Position numbers and translations under genes: made by a program. The notes under the pieces were generated by a model. It was not told the origin of the DNA, made no database searches, and was given only the letters and a program-made list of their open reading frames with translations. A DNA stretch of 64,000 nucleotides from Leptolyngbya boryana PCC 6306 (GTDB taxonomy: Bacteria > Cyanobacteriota > Cyanobacteriia > Leptolyngbyales > Leptolyngbyaceae). This document shows, in pieces, positions 16,643 through 24,633 of the stretch. Where the stretch lies: contig NZ_KB731324.1 of assembly GCF_000353285.1 (NCBI RefSeq), positions 3,862,577 to 3,926,576 of the forward strand, written 5' to 3'. Each line of letters opens with the position of its first letter. The first letter of the stretch is position 1.

Positions 16643-18841
16643 ATGAAGTTGAAATTAACCCCTACTCGTATTTCGCTCCTTGCTTTAGGGGCTTTCGCAG
16701 CAGTCGTTGCCCAAGAACTGACACGTTCTGATGCAAAAACACCGAGCGCTACTCCTAATAATGCCAAGTCAAAGCGCAATCCTACTGCTGTGCCTGCTTC
16801 ACTGCCCAGCAGCGCCATGGCACTTTCGCAACCAGAAAGTTTGTTTTCTGCTGAAACCCCGCCCCTCGTTCCGAATCCTGCCGCCTCGTCCTCACCCAAA
16901 AATTCTCTGAAAGAGGCACCTCAGCTGAACTTTGCCACTCCGACTCTGCGGCAACCTCCTCAAGTGAGTGTCACCCCGAATCGGCTGCGCGTTGTCGATG
17001 TTAATCAACTGCCGATCGATGCACTCGTCGATGCCACCTTAAATCTCGCGAACACAGCGCCTCCCCCACCACCGCGAATCGCTGCGGCTTCCGGTGTAGA
17101 CGAAGAACCTACTCCTCAGAAAGTTACAGCGGCAAACAATACTCAAAATACTCAAAATAATAAGGTTGCAAAAGACATTCAAGGACACCGTGCCCAAGCC
17201 CACATTACAGCCCTGATGCAGCAAGGAATCATGAAGGGATACAGTGATGGCACATTCCGTCCAAATGAGAAGATTACGGACGCGCAGTTTAGGGCAGTCG
17301 TCAATCAAGCCTCGAACCGCTCCAAGTCTCTTGCGACTCTGCGCCGCCCTCGCGATATTGTGAGCCGTGCTGATACTGCAACTTATATCCATCGTCAGTT
17401 GCAGCGTACTAATCCTATCGAGTCAGAGGCTCTCATTGCCAAAACCGCGACTTCGCTGCCGAAACTTGCCAGTGCTGAGATCGCACCGATTGCTCAAAGC
17501 AGTCCCTTGCCTCCCGCACTTGCTCAAAGCAGCCCTCTACCTCCCACAACCTCTCCATCTTTCACATTTGAAACCGTTCAGAACACCGCATCAGCCGATG
17601 CCGCCGACGCCGATTCCTACACGTTGGGTGCAGGCGATCGAGTGCGCGTTGAAATCTTTAATGTCCCGGAGTACAGCAAAGAATATACGGTTCTCGTGAA
17701 TGGAACACTCACGCTGCATCGCGCGGGCAGCCTTTCGGTCAGCGGCTTAACCCTGCGGCAAGCACAAAGCGCGATCGCGGCTCGATATGCGCGTTTGCTC
17801 AAAAGTCCGCTTGTCGATCTCAGCCTAATGGCATCGCGCCCATTAAATCTCGCGATCGCAGGTGAAGTCAGCAAACCTGGAACCTACTCTTTGACCGCCA
17901 CCGACGGTAAATTTCCCACAATCACGAAATTGATTCGAGAAGCGGGTGGAATGAATCGATCAGCAAATGCCCGGCAGGTGATTGTGCGTCGTCCTCAGCG
18001 ATCCGGTCCCGACCAGCAAATTCGCTTGGATATGTGGGAACTCTTCACCACAGGCAACATTCGTCAAGATCTCACCCTTCGAGACGGCGATTCAGTGTTC
18101 ATTCCCGCGTCCAATACTGTGAATTTAGCAGAAGCAACTCAGATGGCAGATGCGAACTTTAGCGTCAGTTCGACTCAGCCTGTCAGTATTGCGATCGTAG
18201 GTGAAGTGCTGCGTCCGGGACCTTACACTCTAAAAGATAGAACTCCGACTCTCTCAGCCGCGATTCGAGAAGCGGGAGGCATCAAGCAGTTAGCCAACCT
18301 CAAAGAGGTCAAAGTCAGTCGGACTACACGCACGGGTACCCCCCAGTCAATCAGTGTTGACCTGTGGCAATTGCTCAAGTCCGGCGATTTAAATCAAGAT
18401 CTTGTTCTTCAGCAAGGCGATACCATCACCATTCCAACTGCACTCGCAATCAATCCTGAACAGGCAAGAGAACTCGGAGATGCGAGCTTTGCAGGCTTAG
18501 TCAAGGTTACGGTTGTCGGTGAAGTCACCCGACCCGGACAGATTGAAGTGCCCATGAATACTCCGCTCAACCAAGCTTTGCTGACCGCAGGTGGATTTAC
18601 GCGTCAAGCGAATCGCCGTCGAGTTGAGTTAGTGCGCTTAAATGCGAATGGCAGCGTCACACGTCGTGACGTCTCGATCGATCTATCGCGCGGCATTGAT
18701 GAGCAAGGCAATCCGCTGTTACAGAATGGCGATGTGCTCGTTGTCGATCGTAGTGGTGCAGCCAAAACAGGGGATACGCTCGAAAACATTCTCAGACCCG
18801 TATTCCAAGTCTTGCCTTTCCGCTTCTTGTTCGGGCTATAA
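16643..18841 (+). CDS. polysaccharide export protein with SLH and SLBB domains
   Basis: Wza-like outer-envelope export protein, 732 residues from the ATG at 16643. A signal peptide (MKLKLTPTRISLLALGAFAA) is followed by a long Pro/Ser/Ala-rich linker. An SLH-like domain spans ~180-224 (HITALMQQGIMKGYSDGTFR), a short AQSSPLPP duplication follows, then a Poly_export domain from ~325 (SYTLGAGDRVRVEIFNVPEY). Three SLBB domains each start with a GEV motif: IAGEVSKPGTYSL, IVGEVLRPGPYTL and VVGEVTRPGQIEV. The SLH part probably anchors it to cell wall polymer. A GTG at 16565 would add 26 unlikely residues. The Wzc-like kinase gene follows 76 bp later, a standard polymer-export pair. Confidence 0.88.
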   Translation: MKLKLTPTRISLLALGAFAAVVAQELTRSDAKTPSATPNNAKSKRNPTAVPASLPSSAMALSQPESLFSAETPPLVPNPAASSSPKNSLKEAPQLNFATPTLRQPPQVSVTPNRLRVVDVNQLPIDALVDATLNLANTAPPPPPRIAAASGVDEEPTPQKVTAANNTQNTQNNKVAKDIQGHRAQAHITALMQQGIMKGYSDGTFRPNEKITDAQFRAVVNQASNRSKSLATLRRPRDIVSRADTATYIHRQLQRTNPIESEALIAKTATSLPKLASAEIAPIAQSSPLPPALAQSSPLPPTTSPSFTFETVQNTASADAADADSYTLGAGDRVRVEIFNVPEYSKEYTVLVNGTLTLHRAGSLSVSGLTLRQAQSAIAARYARLLKSPLVDLSLMASRPLNLAIAGEVSKPGTYSLTATDGKFPTITKLIREAGGMNRSANARQVIVRRPQRSGPDQQIRLDMWELFTTGNIRQDLTLRDGDSVFIPASNTVNLAEATQMADANFSVSSTQPVSIAIVGEVLRPGPYTLKDRTPTLSAAIREAGGIKQLANLKEVKVSRTTRTGTPQSISVDLWQLLKSGDLNQDLVLQQGDTITIPTALAINPEQARELGDASFAGLVKVTVVGEVTRPGQIEVPMNTPLNQALLTAGGFTRQANRRRVELVRLNANGSVTRRDVSIDLSRGIDEQGNPLLQNGDVLVVDRSGAAKTGDTLENILRPVFQVLPFRFLFGL

Positions 18842-18917
18842 GCTGCCTTCACCTGTCACCTGTGCCAGATTTGCTTGACTTTTGGAACCGACCTCCGACT
18901 TTTCCCTAGGTGTCTCA

Positions 18918-19946
18918 ATGGAAAACCAGACCATCCCCTCAGCGATCTCCCAAAATGGCAAAAAGTCGCCACTCCCTGAGTATTTGCAAAACTCAGTATC
19001 TTCCGAAGTGGGAGAGGAGTCCGGACAGCTTTTTGACGTATTACTGCGCAGGCTCGTTCTGATTGCTGGTGTGACGGCAGCAACCACCGCAGCAACTTGG
19101 GCAATCACGTGGAATCAGCCTTCGACTTATGAGAGTGGATTTCAACTCTTGATCGAGCCAGTGAATCGGCAAACTCAGCAGACTCGTGAACCCCTCACCA
19201 CCAACGAAAAAGATGGGATCGACTATGCGACTCAAGTTCAAGTGTTGCAAAGTCCAAAACTGCTCCAACCGATCGTCGCTCAGATCAACACTCGTTATCC
19301 CGACATCTCTTATGGTGAACTCATAGCCAACCTTAGGGTCGAGCACCTAGAGGATACCAAGCTGATCCAAGTGGCTTATGTGAGTCCAGATCCTGAGCGT
19401 GCCAAATTTATTTTAGAGAAAGTAGCAGACGGCTATTTAAGGTACAGCCAGAAAGAGCGCGAAAGTAATTTGAGTTATGGCATTACTTTCGTGGATCGCC
19501 AAATTGCAGAGACGCGCAGACGAGTCGATAGCTTACAACGACAACTGCAAGCTTTCCGACAGCAGAACAACTTTATTGCGCCAGAGTCTTTAGCTGGACA
19601 GGTCAGTAGTCAAATTCAGTCACTTTCTCAGCAAAAACTCGATACCGATAAGCAAGTTGCCGAAATGCAGCGGCAGTACAATAGCCTGCAAGAGCGTGAA
19701 GGAGCAATGTCCGCCCTAGCAGGTGATGCAGCCTATCAAAGAGTTCTGGATAAGCTGCGTGAGTTAGAGAGTAAACTCGCGATTGAATCGACTCGATTTC
19801 AGGACGATAATGCTGAGATTCGGGTACTTCGCCAGCAGCGAGATAGTTTATTACCCGTATTGCGTCAAGAAGCTCAGCGTGTTATGGGTAGACAAGGGCA
19901 GTACCGAAGAGATCAGAATTGCCCTGAGAATAGGCAAGGTCAGTGA
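18918..19946 (+). pseudogene. Wzc-like polysaccharide tyrosine autokinase, 5' part cut by IS110
   Basis: N-terminal half of a Wzz/Wzc-type chain-length regulator and BY-kinase. True codons run from ATG 18918 to 19888; the last ~19 codons to 19946 are IS sequence. The transmembrane segment is at residues 45-65 (LVLIAGVTAATTAATWAI), followed by the periplasmic Wzz domain with long coiled coil (DRQIAETRRRVDSLQRQLQA and following). It ends at EAQRVMG. Joining 19888 to 21576 gives VMGNQVAKLG in frame and a 709-residue protein of normal length, so the gene is one original kinase split by the IS. A TTG at 18882 is a less likely start. Without its kinase half, polymer length control would be expected to fail. 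Confidence 0.88.
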
Positions 19947-20126
19947 CGACTATGCAACGGGCGACAGCCAGATGACTTCTAACATATTGTCGCACTGACC
20001 TCGCTTCCTAGTCCTCAATGAACGAATCCTCAGGGACAGATTTTTATGTCTGCCATAATACTTTCGCCTGAAGACTGGGATTGAAACCAAGTTCATGATG
20101 ACACATTCCTTCGGAGGTGGACTCAG
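19889..20126 (+). ncRNA. candidate bridge RNA of the IS110 element
   Basis: The left non-coding segment folds into a long stem: GGTCAGTG-A-CGAC (19938-19950, one A bulge) pairs with GTCG-CACTGACC (19989-20000). Its internal loop holds CTAACATATT (19979-19988), fully complementary to AATATGTTAG at the element's right end (21565-21574). Further on, GCCATAATAC (20052-20061) pairs with the left target flank GTGTTATGG (19879-19887), eight Watson-Crick pairs plus one G-U. Both matches stop at the first G of the proposed GG core. IS110 elements are known to use such donor and target guides. The right-half guides were not convincingly found, and the donor/target order differs from that described for IS621. 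Confidence 0.6.
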
Positions 20127-21384
20127 ATGACTGACATGCCTTATGTGGCTTTGATTGGTTTAGATTGGGCAGACCAAAAGCACGATGTGTGTTTGTATGG
20201 ATTGTGCGGCTCAAACTCAAGAACATTGCGTGATTGGCGCTCGACCAGAAGCGATTGAAGCCTGGGCGATGCAATTGCGGGTGCGCTATGGAGGACAACC
20301 GATTGCTGTTTGCCTGGAACAGAAACGAGGACCGTTGATCTATGCATTGTGTAAGTACGAGTTCCTTGTCCTCTATTCCGTCAATCCTCAAACCGTCTCT
20401 AAGTATCGTCAAGTCTTTACTCCGAGTCGTGCAAAGGATGATCCGACGGATGCAGCACTGCAGGTTGAACTTCTTCGGAAACACCGGGATAAACTGACGG
20501 TTTGGCAACCTGCCAGCCCAATGCTCAGAAAACTGCAAGCACTCGTCGAATGGCGACGCACGCTGATTGAAGATATTGGACGCACGACCAATCGTCTCGT
20601 CGATGTGCTCAAAGGATACTTTCCTCAAGCGATTGACTGTTTCGAGCATCGCGATACGATGGTGTTCTGTGACCTTCTCACACAATGGTCAACTTTGAGT
20701 GCGGTGCAGCAAGTCAGCGATGAACAGTTGCAGCAGTTTTTCTGTGAGCATCATTCTCGCTACAAAGACTGCAATGCTCGTCGAATTGAGTGTTTACGCA
20801 ACGGTATTCCACTCACGCAAGATTCGGCGATCGTCGAATCGTCTCAACTCATGGTGCAAGCCTTGGTCAGCCAACTTCGTAGCTTGCTCACATCGGTGCG
20901 TCAGTTTGAAGCCCAAATAGATCGCGAATTCAATCAACTGCCTGATGCTGCGATCTTTGCGGCGCTCCCTCATGCTGGAACTAACCTCGCGCCACGATTG
21001 CTGCTGGCGTTTGGAGAAGATCGCACTCGTTATCAAACTGCCCAAGACTTGTTGCAGTATGCAGGCATTGCTCCGGTAACCGAACGCAGTGGGAAAAAGT
21101 GTTGGATACATTGGCGTTGGGGAGCACCGAGATTCTTACGCCAAACCTTCATTGAGTGGGCGAATGAATCGCGCAAAGCGTCCCTCTGGGCAAAGGCATT
21201 CTATCAAGCTCAGAAACAAGCTGGAAAGACGCATCAAGCTGCAATTCGAGCACTGGCGTTTAAGTGGATTCGGATTCTATTTCGTTGCTGGCAAGACCGA
21301 GTTCCGTATGATGAAGCCAAGTACCTCCTGGCATTGCACCAAAAAGGGTCACCCTTAGCACAGCAAATTCTTTCACAAGCATGA
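20127..21384 (+). pseudogene. IS110-family DEDD transposase, frameshifted
   Basis: The N-terminus reads MTDMPYVALIGLDWADQKHD from ATG 20127 with SD GGAGG 7-13 nt upstream, including the first catalytic Asp, but hits TGA at 20256. The rest (399 codons from 20185) is one frame on. Deleting one G at 20199/20200 joins them (KHDVCLY then DCAAQTQEH), so a single-base insertion breaks the gene. Remaining DEDD residues are E in AVCLEQKRG and two D in RAKDDPTDAAL; the Tnp_20 domain has the reactive Ser in APVTERSGKKCW. No slippery heptamer is present at the site, so inactivation (or a base-call error) is more likely than programmed frameshifting. Confidence 0.85.
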
Positions 21385-21567
21385 ACGCGACATTTGTCAT
21401 GGTGTGAATGTAGGAATGAAACTCAATGTAATTTAGATTTTCGATTCTAAACTTACTGAAGTTATCAGATTGAGAATCGATAGAATTGTGATGTCTAGAA
21501 TGAATCTAACAATGATGGTAGAAGCACTTTTTCACATTCTTACTTGACTTAGAGAAGCTCAGGGAAT

Positions 21568-22734
21568 ATGTTAGGCAATCAAGTAGCAAAGCTAGGAACC
21601 GAGTTATCTGTCTTAGCAACACGACAGCAGGTTCTCAATCAAGCAGAAGCCTACTGGAATGGAGAAGTTCAACGAGTTCCTGTGCTCTCACGCGTGTTTA
21701 CAGATCTCGATCGCGAGCGCACGGTTGCGACTGAAAGTTTAAATCGCCTCCTGCAAACTCGTGAAACGCTACAAATTGAGGCAGCACAGAAAGAAATTCC
21801 TTGGCAACTGATTGCGCCACCTGAACTTCCGACAAGTCCCAAGGAATCGCGAGAACGTAATTTGATCTTAGGCGCGATCGCAGGATTGCTGTTAGGGGTT
21901 GCGGCGGCTTTAATGTCGGAACGCTTTGACAAGCGGTTGCGGACAGTGGCTGATGTGAAAAGGCTGTCGAAACTGCCAGTTTTGGGTGTAGTTCCGCACG
22001 AAACGAATCCTTTAGGACGTGGGGCAATGCCACAGATTCTGCAAACGATGCAGAGCGATCACCCCAGGTACGATCTCAGTCAATACTCACAATTTACAGA
22101 ATCGTTTCGATCGCTCTACACGAATCTTTGTTTGCTCAATACTGATCATCCTGTGCGATCGCTCGTGGTCAGTTCTCCAACTGCGGGAGATGGCAAGACT
22201 ACCGTGGCACTTTATCTCGCTCAGGCGGCGGCGGCGATGGGTCAAAGAGTCTTGCTCGTGGACACGGATTTGCGGAGTCCTCAAATTGCAGATCGCTTAG
22301 AAGTTTCAAATGAGCAAGGGTTAACAGAACTGATTGCAAGAAATCTGAATCCTCAAGATGTTGTACAGCGGATCAATGCATTGGCAACGGCAGGCAATGT
22401 CGATCGTGCAGCAGTAGAGCCAACGAATTTCTCGGTGCTTGTTGGTGGAAAAATACCACTTGATCCGACACGATTGCTGTCCTCTCAGAAAATGCAGCGC
22501 CTGAATGACTATTTCAAAGCGATGTATGACCTCGTGATTTTTGATGCTCCCCCATTGTTGAACTTTGCAGATAGTAGTCTGCTCGCAAATCACACTGATG
22601 GTATGTTAGTCGTAACCAGATTAGGAAAAACCGATCGTGAAGATCTGCGGCAGATGCTAGATACCTTGCAGACCGCTCGAATTTCAGTGTTAGGGATTGT
22701 CGCAAATCAAAGTAGTTCAGGTTCCGACGTTTAA
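21568..22734 (+). pseudogene. Wzc-like polysaccharide tyrosine autokinase, 3' part
   Basis: C-terminal half of the split kinase; codons from 21576 are original, and the ATG at 21568 belongs to the IS end. It begins with the end of the periplasmic coiled coil, then the second membrane segment with the usual proline lead-in (PPELPTSPKE, LILGAIAGLLLGVAAAL). The cytoplasmic BY-kinase domain shows Walker A SPTAGDGKTT (203-212), Walker A' LLVDTDLRSP (229-238) and Walker B DLVIFDAPPLL. No tyrosine cluster is seen at the C-terminus (QSSSGSDV). It could be translated as a free kinase domain if transcribed out of the IS, but would lack the sensor half. A terminator follows. Confidence 0.85.
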
Positions 22735-22768
22735 GGTTCAAAGTTTAAGGTTCAAATTTAGGGAGAAA

Positions 22769-22802
22769 AGCGCGATCGCAGTGAGCGATCGCGCTTTTTT
22801 TG
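22769..22802 (+). terminator. Rho-independent terminator after the wzc-like gene
   Basis: Arms AGCGCGATCGC (22769-22779) and GCGATCGCGCT (22785-22795) followed by seven T. Each arm contains the HIP1 core GCGATCGC. Confidence 0.9.
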
Positions 22803-22822
22803 ATTGAAAGATCTCACCCTAG

Positions 22823-22839
22823 GTAGAGTGCAACTCTAC
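22823..22839. promoter_or_regulatory. candidate operator upstream of the amylase gene
   Basis: Perfect inverted repeat GTAGAGT-GCA-ACTCTAC, 68 bp before the first ATG of the amylase gene and after the preceding terminator. Its position and dyad symmetry fit a dimeric repressor or activator site. No regulator family is recognised from it; a chance palindrome is possible. Confidence 0.35.
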
Positions 22840-22906
22840 GAATTAACGAAATAAATTTCTCTTGGGATAGATAGCTTTCAGAAGAGTCGCAGCCTAGAAT
22901 GCAGAC

Positions 22907-24412
22907 ATGATAAGCAATTCAACAAAAAAATCTATGTCTGAACCAAATGGCGTGATGATGCAATATTTCCATTGGTATAATTCACCGGATGGAAATTTCT
23001 GGAATGAATTGACCGAGAATGCTGAAGAACTAGCAAATGCTGGCATTACGTCGCTCTGGTTGCCTCCTGCTTACAAAGGGTTGGGTGGAGGATACGAGGT
23101 TGGGTATGGCGTGTATGACCTTTATGATCTGGGTGAATTTGATCAAAAGGGCAGCGTTCGGACAAAGTATGGAACCAAAGATGAATACTTAAAAGCAATT
23201 AAAGCAGCTCATGATGCGGGATTGCAGGTCTATGCTGATGTGGTATTCAATCATCGTATGGGTGCAGATGCAGAAGAAGAAGTAGAAGCAACCCCGTTCA
23301 ATCCAGACAATCGAGGAGAAGTGATTGGGGAGTACAAGCCAATTCGAGCTTGGACACATTTCACCTTTCCAGGACGTAATGGCAAGTACTCGGATATGGA
23401 ATGGCATTGGTGGCACTTTGATGCGATCGATTACAATGCAGATGAAGCAGACCAAAATGCAATCTACCTGCTTAAAGGCAAGCAGTTTGATGCGAATGTT
23501 GACCTTGAGAAAGGTAGCTTCGACTATCTCATGGGCTGTGACCTGGATATGGACAATCCTGAGGTGCGCGAAGAACTCAAGCGTTGGGGAGAATGGTATA
23601 TCGACACAACGGGTGTCGATGGGTTTCGCTTTGATGCAGTGAAGCATGTGAAAGCAGGGTTTTTCAAAGAATGGTTTGAGCATGTGCGGCATTATGCTCA
23701 AAGAGATTTATTCTCAGTTGGTGAGTACTGGTCTGCTGAAGTCGATGCGTTGCACTACTTCTTAGATGTTACGGATGGTCGAGTCGCGCTGTTTGATGCG
23801 CCGTTGCACTATAACTTCCATGCAGCGAGCCAAGCAGGAGATAGTTATGATATGCGCCAAATTTTTGATAATACTTTGGTACAGCAGCAACCCGCACTTG
23901 CAGTAACGTTAGTTGATAACCATGATTCTCAGTCGTTACAGTCGCTGGAGTCTCCCGTCGAATCTTGGTTTAAGCCATTAGCATATGCGTTAATTTTACT
24001 CAGAGCACAGGGCTATCCTTGTATCTTTTATCCTGATTACTATGGAGCCTGTTACAAAGATAGAGGCAATGATGGGAATGAGTATGAGATTTGGATGGAT
24101 AGCCATCGCTGGCTGATTGACAAGTTCTTAGTAGCGCGGCGAGAGTTTGCTTATGGCGACCAATATGATTACTTTGATCATCCGAATTTAGTCGGTTGGA
24201 CGCGCTTGGGTAATGAAGAGTATCCGGGTGGCGTAGCAGTTCTGCTGAGTAATGGCGAAGGTGGCAGTAAGCATATGGAAGTGGGACAACCCAATCGCAC
24301 TTACATTGATATTACTGAGCATGTCGATGAGCCTGTGATAACAAACGAGCATGGTTGGGGCGAATTCCGCTGTAATGGAGGTTCGGTTTCTGTTTGGGTT
24401 CCGCAAGACTAG
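22907..24412 (+). CDS. cytoplasmic alpha-amylase, GH13
   Basis: About 500 residues, hydrolysing alpha-1,4 links in glycogen or maltodextrins; no signal peptide. GH13 signatures: YADVVFNHRMGAD (region I), GFRFDAVKHV with the nucleophile Asp (II), LFSVGEYW with the acid Glu (III) and TLVDNHDSQ (IV). GVMMQYFHWY at the N-terminus and the small C-terminal domain are typical of the GH13_5 group (liquefying, maltohexaose-type bacterial enzymes). The ATG at 22934 is an equally good start because relatives begin near EPNGVMMQ. With glgP, pgm and glk elsewhere in the window it fits glycogen mobilisation. Confidence 0.93.
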   Translation: MISNSTKKSMSEPNGVMMQYFHWYNSPDGNFWNELTENAEELANAGITSLWLPPAYKGLGGGYEVGYGVYDLYDLGEFDQKGSVRTKYGTKDEYLKAIKAAHDAGLQVYADVVFNHRMGADAEEEVEATPFNPDNRGEVIGEYKPIRAWTHFTFPGRNGKYSDMEWHWWHFDAIDYNADEADQNAIYLLKGKQFDANVDLEKGSFDYLMGCDLDMDNPEVREELKRWGEWYIDTTGVDGFRFDAVKHVKAGFFKEWFEHVRHYAQRDLFSVGEYWSAEVDALHYFLDVTDGRVALFDAPLHYNFHAASQAGDSYDMRQIFDNTLVQQQPALAVTLVDNHDSQSLQSLESPVESWFKPLAYALILLRAQGYPCIFYPDYYGACYKDRGNDGNEYEIWMDSHRWLIDKFLVARREFAYGDQYDYFDHPNLVGWTRLGNEEYPGGVAVLLSNGEGGSKHMEVGQPNRTYIDITEHVDEPVITNEHGWGEFRCNGGSVSVWVPQD

Positions 24413-24427
24413 GAGTTTATTTTGATC

Positions 24428-24451
24428 AGATGGGGAGATGGGGAGATAGGG
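24428..24451 (+). repeat. short purine-rich GGGGAGAT repeat
   Basis: GATGGGGAGATGGGGAGATAGGGAG-type tract between the amylase gene and the porin terminator. Related tracts occur at 50090-50162 and 53567-53640, making this a dispersed low-complexity family in the genome. Confidence 0.55.
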
Positions 24452-24581
24452 AGCAATCTGAGTCTGAGGTCTTCCCACTCATGCAGCGGACTACTCGTAT
24501 GGGTCTGGCACGCGATCGACACTCTATCTGATAGCAATGAGAAATCATATTCTTAGCGCTATGTTTTGAATCGCTTACGCT

Positions 24582-24612
24582 AAAAAAAGCCCCTCATTCA
24601 TTGAGGGGCTTT
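24582..24612 (-). terminator. Rho-independent terminator of the porin gene
   Basis: Arms AAAGCCCCTCA and TGAGGGGCTTT (24586-24596 and 24602-24612), followed on the minus strand by a run of T. It lies 22 bp past the porin stop. Confidence 0.9.
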
Positions 24613-24633
24613 TAGTCATTGCATTAGAGACTT

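Larger units (their letters stand above)
19889..21575 (+). mobile_element. IS110-family insertion sequence inside the wzc-like gene
   Basis: About 1687 bp, no terminal inverted repeats, as usual for IS110. Limits are inferred by restoring the kinase frame: GG is found at both junctions (19887-19888 and 21574-21575), fitting a dinucleotide core that is shared by target and element. Contents in order: a ~238-bp non-coding left segment, a frameshifted DEDD transposase gene, and a ~190-bp non-coding right segment. The long left non-coding segment places it nearer the IS110 than the IS1111 group, inferred from layout. Confidence 0.85.

Noticed and set aside
19868-21562. AGAAGCTCAG present on both sides of the IS (19868-19877 and 21553-21562), looking like a 10-bp target duplication
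   Set aside because: Joining the flanks at this repeat puts the two kinase halves in different frames and hits a stop, whereas joining at GG restores the frame; IS110 elements also do not usually make long duplications.
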